Below, one piece after another: positions 45,610 through 54,035 of a DNA stretch of 64,000 bases (position 1 is its first letter; each line of letters starts with the position of its first letter). The translations under genes and the position numbers were made by a program. The notes under the pieces were generated by a model. That model was given only the letters and a program-made list of their open reading frames with translations. It was not told where the DNA came from and ran no database searches. Location of the stretch: assembly GCA_000156295.1 (NCBI GenBank), contig DS999224.1, positions 268,017-332,016 on the forward strand, written 5' to 3'. Source of the DNA: a marine gamma proteobacterium HTCC2148. Its GTDB lineage: Bacteria > Pseudomonadota > Gammaproteobacteria > Pseudomonadales > Halieaceae.

Positions 45610-46636
45610 GGGGCGAGTGTTTTTTCGAAATATACCAAGGAATTGTTCTGGCAATACCACCGCTGATATCGAACGCCGGCCTATAACCCAAGATTTTTTC
45701 AGCTTTGCTGATATCAGCTTGTGAGTGCAGCACATCACCATCGCGAAAAGTGCCATATATTGCCTGCTTGTCATAGCAGACGTTATTGTCGGCAAGCGTG
45801 CGTTGCAGCGCCGAAAAAAGCGTGTTTAGGGAAGTTCTGCCTCCGAACGCCACATTGTAAATAGAGTTTCTGGCATCTTCGCTTGATGTTGCTGCGAGTA
45901 GATTTGCCTGAACGACGTTGTCGATAAAACAGAAATCCCTGCTAGTTTCTCCATCTCCATTAATGATTACATCGTGGTTGCTGATCATCGCAGCGATCCA
46001 TTTAGGAATTACCGCAGCATAGGCGCCGTTGGGGTCCTGACGTTCGCCAAATACATTAAAGTAACGCAGCCCTATGGTGTTGAAATTGTAAGAGCGTGCA
46101 AATACCTCGGCGTACAGTTCATTAACGTACTTGGTCACAGCGTAGGGCGATAAGGGCTTACCAATATTGTCCTCTACCTTGGGTAGCGCGGGGTGATCTC
46201 CATAGCTTGAGCTGCTGGCTGCATAGGTGAAGCTTTTTACCACGGCATCTCTACTCGCTATCAGCATGTTCAGGAAGCCGTCTACGTTTACACGGTTGGT
46301 GGTGATGGGGTCGTTCAGGGAGCGAGGCACTGAACCCAGCGCTGCCTGGTGAAGAACATGATCGACTCCAATGCAGACTCGTTGGCAGTCGTCTGGATTA
46401 GTAATGTCACCTTGTACAAAGTTGAACCGTTGCCATTGCTTCTCATTGACCAATGATTGTACTTCGTCCAGATTGGCCTGGTGGCCAGTCGCAAAATTAT
46501 CAAGGCCTATCACTGTCTGATTAAGGCGAAGCAGAGTTTCTACCAGGTTAGATCCTATAAAACCTGCAGCTCCGGTAACCAGCCAAGTGGCCGGTGTGGC
46601 AGTGATTTGATCTTTTACTTTCTGATAAGGCGTCAT
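45593..46636 (-). CDS. wbpP: UDP-N-acetylglucosamine 4-epimerase (WbpP-like)
   Basis: 347 aa SDR-type epimerase. NAD loop GAAGFIGSN at 22-30, [15 protein letters not shown], the Ser-rich catalytic stretch [14 protein letters not shown] and YAVTKY, and [23 protein letters not shown] are typical of WbpP/TviC enzymes that convert UDP-GlcNAc to UDP-GalNAc. It overlaps the nucleotidyltransferase gene and starts three bases after the dehydrogenase stop, forming one operon. Confidence 0.92.
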   Translation of the reverse strand: MTPYQKVKDQITATPATWLVTGAAGFIGSNLVETLLRLNQTVIGLDNFATGHQANLDEVQSLVNEKQWQRFNFVQGDITNPDDCQRVCIGVDHVLHQAALGSVPRSLNDPITTNRVNVDGFLNMLIASRDAVVKSFTYAASSSSYGDHPALPKVEDNIGKPLSPYAVTKYVNELYAEVFARSYNFNTIGLRYFNVFGERQDPNGAYAAVIPKWIAAMISNHDVIINGDGETSRDFCFIDNVVQANLLAATSSEDARNSIYNVAFGGRTSLNTLFSALQRTLADNNVCYDKQAIYGTFRDGDVLHSQADISKAEKILGYRPAFDISGGIARTIPWYISKKHSPHEQQF

Positions 46637-46639
46637 CGC

Positions 46640-47920
46640 TTACAGTCTTATGTCGCTCGCATCAGTTGGCAACACATTCTTCAGGTCGTACAAAACGTGC
46701 GTTGACTTACCCATAGCGCGAATTTGCTGTGCCGTCATGTCTCTGAATTTTTGGTGGGCTACAGCAATGATAATGCCGTCATAAACGCCCGCTTCAGGCT
46801 CGACGATCATGTCAATATTGTATTCGTCGTAAGCGATTGCTGCGTCCGCCCACGGGTCGTAAGTGTCCAAGTCCACGTTATAATCTTGCAGTTCGCGTAT
46901 TACGTCTACAACTTTGCTGTTACGCAGGTCTGGGCAGTTTTCCTTAAATACTAAGCCCATTACCAGCACTCGCGCACCCTTGATGTGTATGTCCTTTTCC
47001 AGCAGCGCTTTAACAAATTGGGCCGCCACGTAACTTCCCATCTGATCATTAATGCGCCGCCCCGCCAGAATCATCTCAGGGTGATAACCAATCTCTTGGG
47101 CCTTATGCGTTAGGTAGTAGGGGTCAACGCCAATGCAGTGGCCGCCTACGAGTCCGGGTTTGAATGGCAGAAAATTCCACTTGGAACTCGCGGCCTGAAG
47201 TACGTGGTCAGTCTCAATGTCCAAGCGATTAAAGATCATAGCCAGCTCATTCATTAGCGCGATATTCACGTCCCGCTGCGTGTTCTCTATAACTTTGGCG
47301 GCCTCTGCCACATTAATACTCTGAGCTTTGTGAGTGCCGGCGGTGATTATGGAGTTATATAGTTCGTCTACATAGTCAGCTGTTTTCTGGTTGGAGCCTG
47401 CAGTTACTTTGATAATGGAGGTGAGGCTGTGCTCCTTATCGCCCGGGTTGATGCGCTCCGGACTATAACCCACGTGAAAGTCCCTATTGAATGCCAGACC
47501 AGAGTGCTGGCTTAATAAGGGAACGCAGTATTCCTCGGTAGCGCCGGGGTAGACGGTAGATTCGTAAATCACAACGTCGCCCTGTTTAAGCCGTTTACCT
47601 ACTGTGGTGCTGGCCAAACCCAGTGGTCTGAGGTCCGGTCGATTGTGTTGGTCGATAGGTGTGGGTACGGTAACAATGAAGACGTTGGCGTCTTCGATAT
47701 CCGCCGGCTCGTGAGTAAAAGTAAGCTGTGTGGCGTGTTTCAATTCAGCCGCGTCAAACTCCAGCGTGCAGTCGTCGCCTGCACTTAGTTCATCAATGCG
47801 TGCCTGGTTGATATCGAAACCAATGGTTCGGTATTGCTTACCAAACTCTACGGCCAGGGGCAGGCCAACGTAGCCCAAGCCTATGACGGCTATAGTGGGT
47901 TGTTTCACCAATCGATTCAT
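46640..47920 (-). CDS. wbpO: UDP-N-acetyl-D-galactosamine(-glucosamine) 6-dehydrogenase (WbpO/TviB type)
   Basis: 426 aa. NAD-binding [45 protein letters not shown], the catalytic Cys in [14 protein letters not shown] and [19 protein letters not shown] mark the UDP-glucose/GDP-mannose dehydrogenase family; the closest types are WbpO and TviB, which oxidise C6 of a UDP-HexNAc to a uronic acid. Together with the neighbouring epimerase this gives UDP-GalNAcA for the polymer. Confidence 0.92.
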   Translation of the reverse strand: MNRLVKQPTIAVIGLGYVGLPLAVEFGKQYRTIGFDINQARIDELSAGDDCTLEFDAAELKHATQLTFTHEPADIEDANVFIVTVPTPIDQHNRPDLRPLGLASTTVGKRLKQGDVVIYESTVYPGATEEYCVPLLSQHSGLAFNRDFHVGYSPERINPGDKEHSLTSIIKVTAGSNQKTADYVDELYNSIITAGTHKAQSINVAEAAKVIENTQRDVNIALMNELAMIFNRLDIETDHVLQAASSKWNFLPFKPGLVGGHCIGVDPYYLTHKAQEIGYHPEMILAGRRINDQMGSYVAAQFVKALLEKDIHIKGARVLVMGLVFKENCPDLRNSKVVDVIRELQDYNVDLDTYDPWADAAIAYDEYNIDMIVEPEAGVYDGIIIAVAHQKFRDMTAQQIRAMGKSTHVLYDLKNVLPTDASDIRL

Positions 47921-48014
47921 CTCGCTGTATAAATAGTGCTAGATAGCGCCTACGCTATTAGACGACTAAAGAGATGGTACTGTGAAGAGGCGTGAAAGTG
48001 AACGTTTTTGGCGA

Positions 48015-49028
48015 TCATTCTCTGCTCTGTATGGAGAGCAGGTCCAGAACAAAAGCGCAATGCAATCCGAAAACCAGGAAGTAAACAGCGAGGCTGACGT
48101 AAGCCGGAACAGCTTCTAACGCCAGACCCACAGCGATGCCGCCAGTCGCGTAGACTACTAAAATCGTTAGCGTTTGCCGAGGAGTGAACCCCATATCCAT
48201 TAGCGTGTGATGTAAATGCGACCGATCGGCGTCCATCACTTTTCGGCCACCTCGATAGCGCCTCAGCATGGTTGCAAGCATATCCATCAATGGCACGGTT
48301 ACCATCCACAACGCGGTAACCGGCTCAATAACGGCCCAATCTCCCTGAGAAAAGTGCACCAGCGAGGCTGTTACAAGAAAGCCCAGAGTTATGCTGCCGC
48401 CGTCTCCCAGGAACACCTTAGGCAACAGGTTATTGTTGGGGCCGAGGTTGAAGATTAGAAAAACGCCTAAAGGTATCAGCATTAGCATCAAAAACTCAGC
48501 CTCAGGATGTCTGTTGTCAATGGCGAGGCAATACAGAGCAAGGAGGGGTAAGGCAATAGTCGATGCTGCCAATCCATCAATGCCATCGATCATGTTGTAT
48601 GCGTTAGAGAGTCCTGCCACAGATAACGCCGTCAGCGGAACGGTAAGTAATAGCAGGTATATGTCGCCGAAGGCCAATAGGTTCCCGACGTTATCAATGG
48701 CAATGCCGCCATAAGTCGCTAGCAGTGCTCCCGCAACATATTGGATAAGTAAGCGCAGGCCGGCATGAATCTGTTGAAAATCGTCAAATACACCCACTAA
48801 AAATACAGCGATCGCTATAACCATCATCTCCGTTGTGTAGGGTTCAATGCCGAGTAAAAGTGTCCCTAGCAGGATGGTCAAAAAAATGAAAACACCGCCG
48901 GTCAGGGCGACAGTGCCCGAGTGCTGCTTTCTGGCATCTGGGTGATCGACCAGGCCCAGTCGTGCCCCCAAACTAATACTAATCCTGGCGACGACGACAG
49001 ATATGAAGGCAATAATGGCGAAGTGCAT
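48015..49028 (-). CDS. Undecaprenyl-phosphate sugar-1-phosphate transferase (WecA/MraY family)
   Basis: 337 aa, about 10-11 membrane helices. DHPDARKQHSGTVALTGG, GVFDDFQQ, YNMIDGIDGLAAS, FLGDGGS and DRSHLHHTLMD are the cytoplasmic-loop signatures of the polyprenyl-phosphate HexNAc-1-P transferase family (WecA, WbpL, TagO). It would start repeat-unit synthesis by placing a HexNAc-1-P on undecaprenyl phosphate. First gene of the leftward operon; a 248-base divergent region separates it from galE. Confidence 0.9.
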   Translation of the reverse strand: MHFAIIAFISVVVARISISLGARLGLVDHPDARKQHSGTVALTGGVFIFLTILLGTLLLGIEPYTTEMMVIAIAVFLVGVFDDFQQIHAGLRLLIQYVAGALLATYGGIAIDNVGNLLAFGDIYLLLLTVPLTALSVAGLSNAYNMIDGIDGLAASTIALPLLALYCLAIDNRHPEAEFLMLMLIPLGVFLIFNLGPNNNLLPKVFLGDGGSITLGFLVTASLVHFSQGDWAVIEPVTALWMVTVPLMDMLATMLRRYRGGRKVMDADRSHLHHTLMDMGFTPRQTLTILVVYATGGIAVGLALEAVPAYVSLAVYFLVFGLHCAFVLDLLSIQSRE

Positions 49029-49276
49029 CGTGTGTTTCTTTCGTTCTCACCCCAAAGGCTGTGAAACAAGCAAAGCTTATCGATAGCTCAAGCAGCATAC
49101 TAACCGTTTCCGGGGCATCTGACAGCGTGTGGATAAAGGTTTGAGCGCAAGCCCAATGAGACATAATCAGTACTAAATTTTGATTCGGTGCCTGGATTGC
49201 ATATCAGTCAGTCAGTTAGCCACTCGTCACCACAGCGGGTTACAATCAATTCCTTGTTGATTTATCTGAGTTTGTT

Positions 49277-50296
49277 ATGCCCCACTCTATTCTGGTCACC
49301 GGTGGTGCCGGTTATATCGGCACACACGCCTGTGTGTGCCTGGCCGAGGCGGGTTATTCGGTGGTGGTTCTGGATAACCTCTGCAATGCCAGCGCCGAAG
49401 CAGTTGCTCGTGTAGAAGAGCTCACCGGGATGCCGGTGCCTCTGGTGCAATGCGATATTCGTGATGCCGTTGGGCTAGATCAATTATTTGCAAGCCACGA
49501 CATCGCCGCGGTCATGCATTTTGCCGGCTTAAAGGCGGTAGGTGAGTCGGTCGAAAAGCCACTGGAGTATTACGACAACAACGTCAATGGCACTTTGGTG
49601 CTGTTGGCGGCTATGGAACGCGCCGGGGTCGATAAGTTTATATTTTCCTCTTCCGCGACGGTTTACGGTGATCCGGCATCTGTGCCGATTAAGGAAAGTT
49701 TTCCCACCTCAGCGACCAATCCTTATGGCCGCTCCAAGCTAATGGTAGAGGAAATTCTGGCGGACTGGGGTCAGGCTCGCCCTAGCTGGAGTATCGGCCG
49801 CTTGCGTTACTTTAATCCGGTTGGTGCTCATGCCAGCGGTCGTATAGGAGAGGACCCTCAGGGCTGGCCCAACAATCTGATGCCCTTTGTGGCCCAGGTG
49901 GCGGTAGGCCGACGAGACAAGTTATCAGTTTTTGGTAGCGACTATCCGACTCCCGACGGTACCGGCGTGCGCGATTACATTCACGTCGTGGATCTGGCCG
50001 AGGGTCATGTGGCGGCACTGGAATACGTGCTGGATAACGCCGGCGTACTAACGGTTAACCTCGGCACTGGCGTCGGCGCTTCCGTGCTGGATATGATAAG
50101 TGCATTTGAACAGGCGAGCGGTAAGAACATACCCTACGAGCTGGTTGATCGCAGGGCAGGGGATATCGCCGAGTGTTGGGCAGACCCGGCAACGGCCGAG
50201 TCTTTACTGGGTTGGCGGGCTACCCGCAGCCTGGAGCAAATGTGCGTCGATACCTGGCGCTGGCAGGAGGCAAACCCCGAAGGTTACGGCAATTAA
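49277..50296 (+). CDS. galE: UDP-glucose 4-epimerase GalE
   Basis: 339 aa. GGAGYIGTHA NAD loop (about 8-17), VVLDNLCN, MHFAGLKAVGES, SSSATVYGDP, YGRSKLMVE and the C-terminal ADPATAESLLGW are the standard GalE sequence. Interconverts UDP-Glc and UDP-Gal, giving galactose donors for the polysaccharide. Oriented away from the WecA-like gene; its last four bases overlap the end of the convergent MAPEG gene. Confidence 0.95.
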   Translation: MPHSILVTGGAGYIGTHACVCLAEAGYSVVVLDNLCNASAEAVARVEELTGMPVPLVQCDIRDAVGLDQLFASHDIAAVMHFAGLKAVGESVEKPLEYYDNNVNGTLVLLAAMERAGVDKFIFSSSATVYGDPASVPIKESFPTSATNPYGRSKLMVEEILADWGQARPSWSIGRLRYFNPVGAHASGRIGEDPQGWPNNLMPFVAQVAVGRRDKLSVFGSDYPTPDGTGVRDYIHVVDLAEGHVAALEYVLDNAGVLTVNLGTGVGASVLDMISAFEQASGKNIPYELVDRRAGDIAECWADPATAESLLGWRATRSLEQMCVDTWRWQEANPEGYGN

Positions 50297-50673
50297 ATCT
50301 GCCCAATGGCGCCCCAAAGGGACAAAACGATTAACCCTATATTCGCCACAAACCCGATCATCATGCCGGTGCCGCGGGTTGCAGGGTCTTTCATGTACGC
50401 CTGACGGTATAGCAATCTTCCCACCATAAACACCACACCCAATCCAGCGGCCCACAGCGGGCTGAAAAAATACGCGCAAATCCACATGGCAGGTAGTGTC
50501 ACCATTAACTGCTCCAGGGTGTTCATCTGTACCCGAAACGCTTTCTCAAAACGCTCGTCACCGCTGGTGGCGGGAGCAACCACCGTGTCTTTGCCGCGGG
50601 CGAAGCCGCAATACATCATATAGGCCATGTATTGAATGATTAGAAGAATCGTAACAATCGCAACGTATTGCAT
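50293..50673 (-). CDS. MAPEG family membrane protein
   Basis: 126 aa with four membrane helices. The family mark is RVQMNTLEQLMVTLPAMWIC, plus GRLLYRQAYMKDP. MAPEG proteins include glutathione transferases and related detoxifying enzymes; bacterial members are mostly uncharacterised. Convergent with galE with a four-base overlap. Confidence 0.85.
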   Translation of the reverse strand: MQYVAIVTILLIIQYMAYMMYCGFARGKDTVVAPATSGDERFEKAFRVQMNTLEQLMVTLPAMWICAYFFSPLWAAGLGVVFMVGRLLYRQAYMKDPATRGTGMMIGFVANIGLIVLSLWGAIGQI

Positions 50674-50732
50674 GGTGTAGTTCCTTTAGCTTGGTATTAT
50701 TAAGAGTCGCCTGAGTATACAGGAGCCCCACC

Positions 50733-51491
50733 ATTTCTTTCTCGCTCACCAAATTGTTATCGCTGCTGGTCTATCCGCTCAGCCTGTCACTCCTGTTAGC
50801 GGTGCTGGCGCTGCTCTTGTGGCGTTGGCGGCGGGCGTCAGCCTCCCTGCTCGGGGTGTCGATTGTTTGGCTTTATGCCTGTTCCACTGCGCTTGTAGCC
50901 GACTTTTTGATGGCCAGCCTGGAGGATGATTTCAGGCCCAAGGCGATGTCGGTTGTACCTAAAGTCGATGCGATTGTAGTTCTGGGTGGCGCCACTCGCG
51001 GCGATACCTATTGGAGTAGCATGGCGGACCTTAATGCGGCGGCAGACAGGCTTACTCACGCCGTGTCCCTCTACAAAGCAAAGAAGGCGCCGCTGGTATT
51101 ACTGTCCGGCGGGTCCACCACTGGCAGCCGCCCAGAGGCGGAGCAATTGCGCGATTACATGGTATTGATGGGATTGCCCGATCGTGCATTGTTGATGGAA
51201 CGCCAGAGTCTGGATACCCAGCAAAACGCCCGCTATTCGGCGCTGATTTTGCAGGGCAGGGACGTACGCAGGATTTTGCTGGTAACGTCTGCATATCATA
51301 TGTCACGGGCTGTTCCGCTATTTGAACGTCAGGGCTTTGAGGTGATTCCCGCCCCCACTGACTACCAGCGACTCGTGGGTAAACCCGCAGTGCCGCGCTG
51401 GCTGCCGACAGCGGACGATTTATGGCGTAGCACCGCCGCCATCAAGGAATATGTCGGTTTTCTCTACTATCGAGCCCAGGGTTGGCTCTAG
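50733..51491 (+). CDS. YdcF/ElyC-family DUF218 protein with likely ATT start
   Basis: 252 aa if begun at ATT 50733 (MSFSLTKLLSLLVYPL), which has a perfect AGGAG at 50721-50725 seven bases before; no ATG or GTG lies nearby, and TTG 50754 lacks a ribosome site. Two membrane helices (about 7-25 and 33-58) precede the DUF218 fold: VDAIVVLGGATRGD, LVLLSGGS, ESLDTQ-like RQSLDTQQNARYSA and ILLVTSAYHMSRAVPLF. Similar to ElyC/YdcF, factors of envelope and peptidoglycan homeostasis whose reaction is unknown. Confidence 0.82.
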   Translation: MSFSLTKLLSLLVYPLSLSLLLAVLALLLWRWRRASASLLGVSIVWLYACSTALVADFLMASLEDDFRPKAMSVVPKVDAIVVLGGATRGDTYWSSMADLNAAADRLTHAVSLYKAKKAPLVLLSGGSTTGSRPEAEQLRDYMVLMGLPDRALLMERQSLDTQQNARYSALILQGRDVRRILLVTSAYHMSRAVPLFERQGFEVIPAPTDYQRLVGKPAVPRWLPTADDLWRSTAAIKEYVGFLYYRAQGWL

Positions 51492-51600
51492 TTGGTCTTT
51501 TTTCTGTGACCTGCTTCAAGGTTTAGGTGACTCAGTCGCTGTTAGCGCCAATGTCTCTTTATAATTACGATAAATATAAAACGGTAATGCCAGTAAAACT

Positions 51601-53433
51601 ATGGCTCAAAAGCATCCAATAAGGCTGATCAGCAAGGCGTTTTTGCTCGCCACGGGGCTCTTTTGCCTGCTGTTGGCTGGGTCGCTGACACAGGCAGCTT
51701 CGACAACCGACGGACTGCCTTTTATAACCGGGGAAAACCTCCGTGAGGGCATTTCCCTGCGCGGTCAATGGCGCTTCAAGCCCGGTGATAATATCGCTTG
51801 GGCCACACCAGCAGTGGACGACTCCAGCTGGTCCAGTATGGCAGTGCCCGATCGATGGCCTAGTGGTGGTTTTCCTGAATCCGGGCAAATGGCCTGGTAC
51901 CGTCTTAGCTTGCGGTTGGACCCTGAGCTGGTACGAGAGAGCCAGATCTCGCAGTTGGCCGTTCGAATTGGCAAAGTGCTTAGCGCTTATGAGCTTTATG
52001 CGGGCGGCAAGCTGGTGGGCGGCGTGGGTAGTTTGCCGCCGCTCAGTGAAGTGATCTACGACCGGGAGCGCGTTTTTGCTATTCCCACTTCTGCCATCAG
52101 TAAAGACAATGTCCTGATACTCGCTCTGCGCGTATGGGGTGGTGATGAGGCACTGGTAAAGGCCTGGAGTGGAGGCCCCATTTCCGGTGTTTACATGCTG
52201 GGTCAATATCGTGAACTGGTGCTCGAAGGCATGGTGAGTGAGGTGCCGGGGTTGCTATTTTGTGCACTTATTCTTGGGTTTGGCTGCTACTACCTTTATC
52301 TCTATGGGCGAAACCGCAAGCTTAGTACTTACCTCTGGTTTGGCTTAATGGCGTTGAATATTGGGATTTATGGATTGATGCTCACCCAATGGAAGTATTT
52401 GTTTGATATTTCATTTATCGCTATGAAGAAAATAGAACTGGGCGCTATCTATATCTTTCCCGCGCTGGCTATACAAATGCTTTGGTCTTTGCTGCGTTTG
52501 CCGATTGGTCCGCTGCTCAGGGCTTATCAGGTCAGTTTCGTGCTCGTGTCTATGCTAGTGGTCGTTGTACCCGGAGACATTATTCACTATCAGACTCTGA
52601 GTTGGTGGCAGCTATGGACGTTGCCGGCTATTGCTATAGCCCTCTGGGTGATGGTTGGCCAGGTGCGGGTCGGCAACCCCGAAGCAAAAACGGTATTACT
52701 GGGGGCGATCATCTTTCTTGCGACCGCCATCAATGATTTACTGATTGACTTGGTGTATCTGGATTCCGTGAGGTTGGCACCACTGGGCTTCGTCGCCATT
52801 TTACTGGCCATGGCGGTGTCAATGGCCAATAGATTTACGGCCATGTATTCCAAACTTGAGTCGGAGGTGGCAGAGCGCACGGCGGACCTCAGCGCGGCCA
52901 ACAGGCGATTGGCTGAGGCAGCCAGAGTAGACCACCTCACTGGTCTGTTAAATCGTCGCGGCTTTACCGAAGAAGCAGAGACCGAAATTCGCCGTATGTT
53001 CCGTTCGGGCAAAAGTTTCTCCCTGGTGTTGACGGATGTCGATAACTTCAAAAGCTTCAATGACCGTCATGGTCATGTTTGCGGTGACCACGTGCTCAAA
53101 CGAATGGCCAGCATCCTCGAGGAGCGTACCCGCGACGTGGACCGGATTGCTCGCTGGGGCGGCGAAGAATTTATCCTGCTGTTGCCGGAAACTGAAACTG
53201 AGGGCGCTGCCAACCTGGCCGAGAAGTTGCGCGAATCGATTGCTGAAAACGTGTTCGAATTCGACAACCAGCGTTTGAAAATCACCATGACATTTGGTAT
53301 CGCCAGCTTCCGCAGAGGCGAGTCCCTCGATACCTGTATCGCTCGTGCCGATACCGCGCTTTACCATGGTAAAGAAGGCGGCCGAAACAAGGTCATGATT
53401 GGTAACTATAAAGGGCTCAGCGTGGTTAGCTAG
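51601..53433 (+). CDS. Membrane diguanylate cyclase with 7TMR-DISM-like sensor
   Basis: 610 aa. Signal peptide, a periplasmic jelly-roll/galactose-binding-like domain (about 45-205, with GQWRFKPGDN and SSWSSMAVPDRWP), seven membrane helices (about 215-415), a short coiled coil, and a C-terminal GGDEF domain (about 440-600). The active-site loop is GGEEF, and RDVD five residues before it is an intact inhibitory I-site. It makes c-di-GMP, the usual switch for exopolysaccharide production, in answer to a periplasmic ligand. Not in an operon with its neighbours. Confidence 0.92.
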   Translation: MAQKHPIRLISKAFLLATGLFCLLLAGSLTQAASTTDGLPFITGENLREGISLRGQWRFKPGDNIAWATPAVDDSSWSSMAVPDRWPSGGFPESGQMAWYRLSLRLDPELVRESQISQLAVRIGKVLSAYELYAGGKLVGGVGSLPPLSEVIYDRERVFAIPTSAISKDNVLILALRVWGGDEALVKAWSGGPISGVYMLGQYRELVLEGMVSEVPGLLFCALILGFGCYYLYLYGRNRKLSTYLWFGLMALNIGIYGLMLTQWKYLFDISFIAMKKIELGAIYIFPALAIQMLWSLLRLPIGPLLRAYQVSFVLVSMLVVVVPGDIIHYQTLSWWQLWTLPAIAIALWVMVGQVRVGNPEAKTVLLGAIIFLATAINDLLIDLVYLDSVRLAPLGFVAILLAMAVSMANRFTAMYSKLESEVAERTADLSAANRRLAEAARVDHLTGLLNRRGFTEEAETEIRRMFRSGKSFSLVLTDVDNFKSFNDRHGHVCGDHVLKRMASILEERTRDVDRIARWGGEEFILLLPETETEGAANLAEKLRESIAENVFEFDNQRLKITMTFGIASFRRGESLDTCIARADTALYHGKEGGRNKVMIGNYKGLSVVS

Positions 53434-53490
53434 GCTGCCTTTTCGGCACCGATTGGCTTTAGCGGCCGCGGGTCTTTTAGTCTCTAAATG

Positions 53491-53892
53491 CTAGCTGTAA
53501 TACCGGTCTTTGTATTCACTGTAGTTCAGCCCTGTCCAGCGCCTGAATGCTCTGTAGAAACTGTTTACCTCTAAATACCCAAGCTGGTCGGCCAGGCATT
53601 TTCCCGGCAGCCAAAGGTTGCGCAGCTGTTGCTCGCAGCGATACTGTCGGGCCCGGTCCAGCAGGAACTGGTAGTGGGTATGATCGGCGCGTAATCGTCG
53701 CCGCAACGTTGTGGGACTAATACCCATACTCTCGGCAATGGAGTCAGCCCTCACCCGTGACAGATCGTCGTTGAGCAGAATTTGAAGAACGCGATCGGTA
53801 GTGCGATAGCGATGATGGGTGCCCGGCTGTTCCGAGCGCATGCAGCAGTGGGACTCACCACTGCCGAGGGGAATTACGTGTTCCATAGCCAT
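53491..53892 (-). CDS. AraC-type DNA-binding protein lacking a sensor domain
   Basis: 133 aa from ATG 53892. Almost the whole protein is the AraC/XylS helix-turn-helix pair: ADSIAESMGISPTTLRRRLR and CLADQLGYLEVNSFYRAFRRWTG. The N-terminal 35 residues contain HCCM and THHRY but no recognisable ligand domain, whereas OruR/ArgR-type members of this subgroup have about 200 more residues. Either a stand-alone DNA-binding form or a truncated gene. No target can be named. Confidence 0.75.
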   Translation of the reverse strand: MAMEHVIPLGSGESHCCMRSEQPGTHHRYRTTDRVLQILLNDDLSRVRADSIAESMGISPTTLRRRLRADHTHYQFLLDRARQYRCEQQLRNLWLPGKCLADQLGYLEVNSFYRAFRRWTGLNYSEYKDRYYS

Positions 53893-54035
53893 AACGTCCT
53901 TGTCGTGGTGTATAGAAACTTGTCAGTTGTAGCCGCAATCGGCGCGGCGTACTTTTCAGACTAGCACAGGATTTTTTATTGGGAAGTGGTTGGCTGAATT
54001 TGATGAAGGGGTCGGGCCTGCGGTGTCCAAATGAT

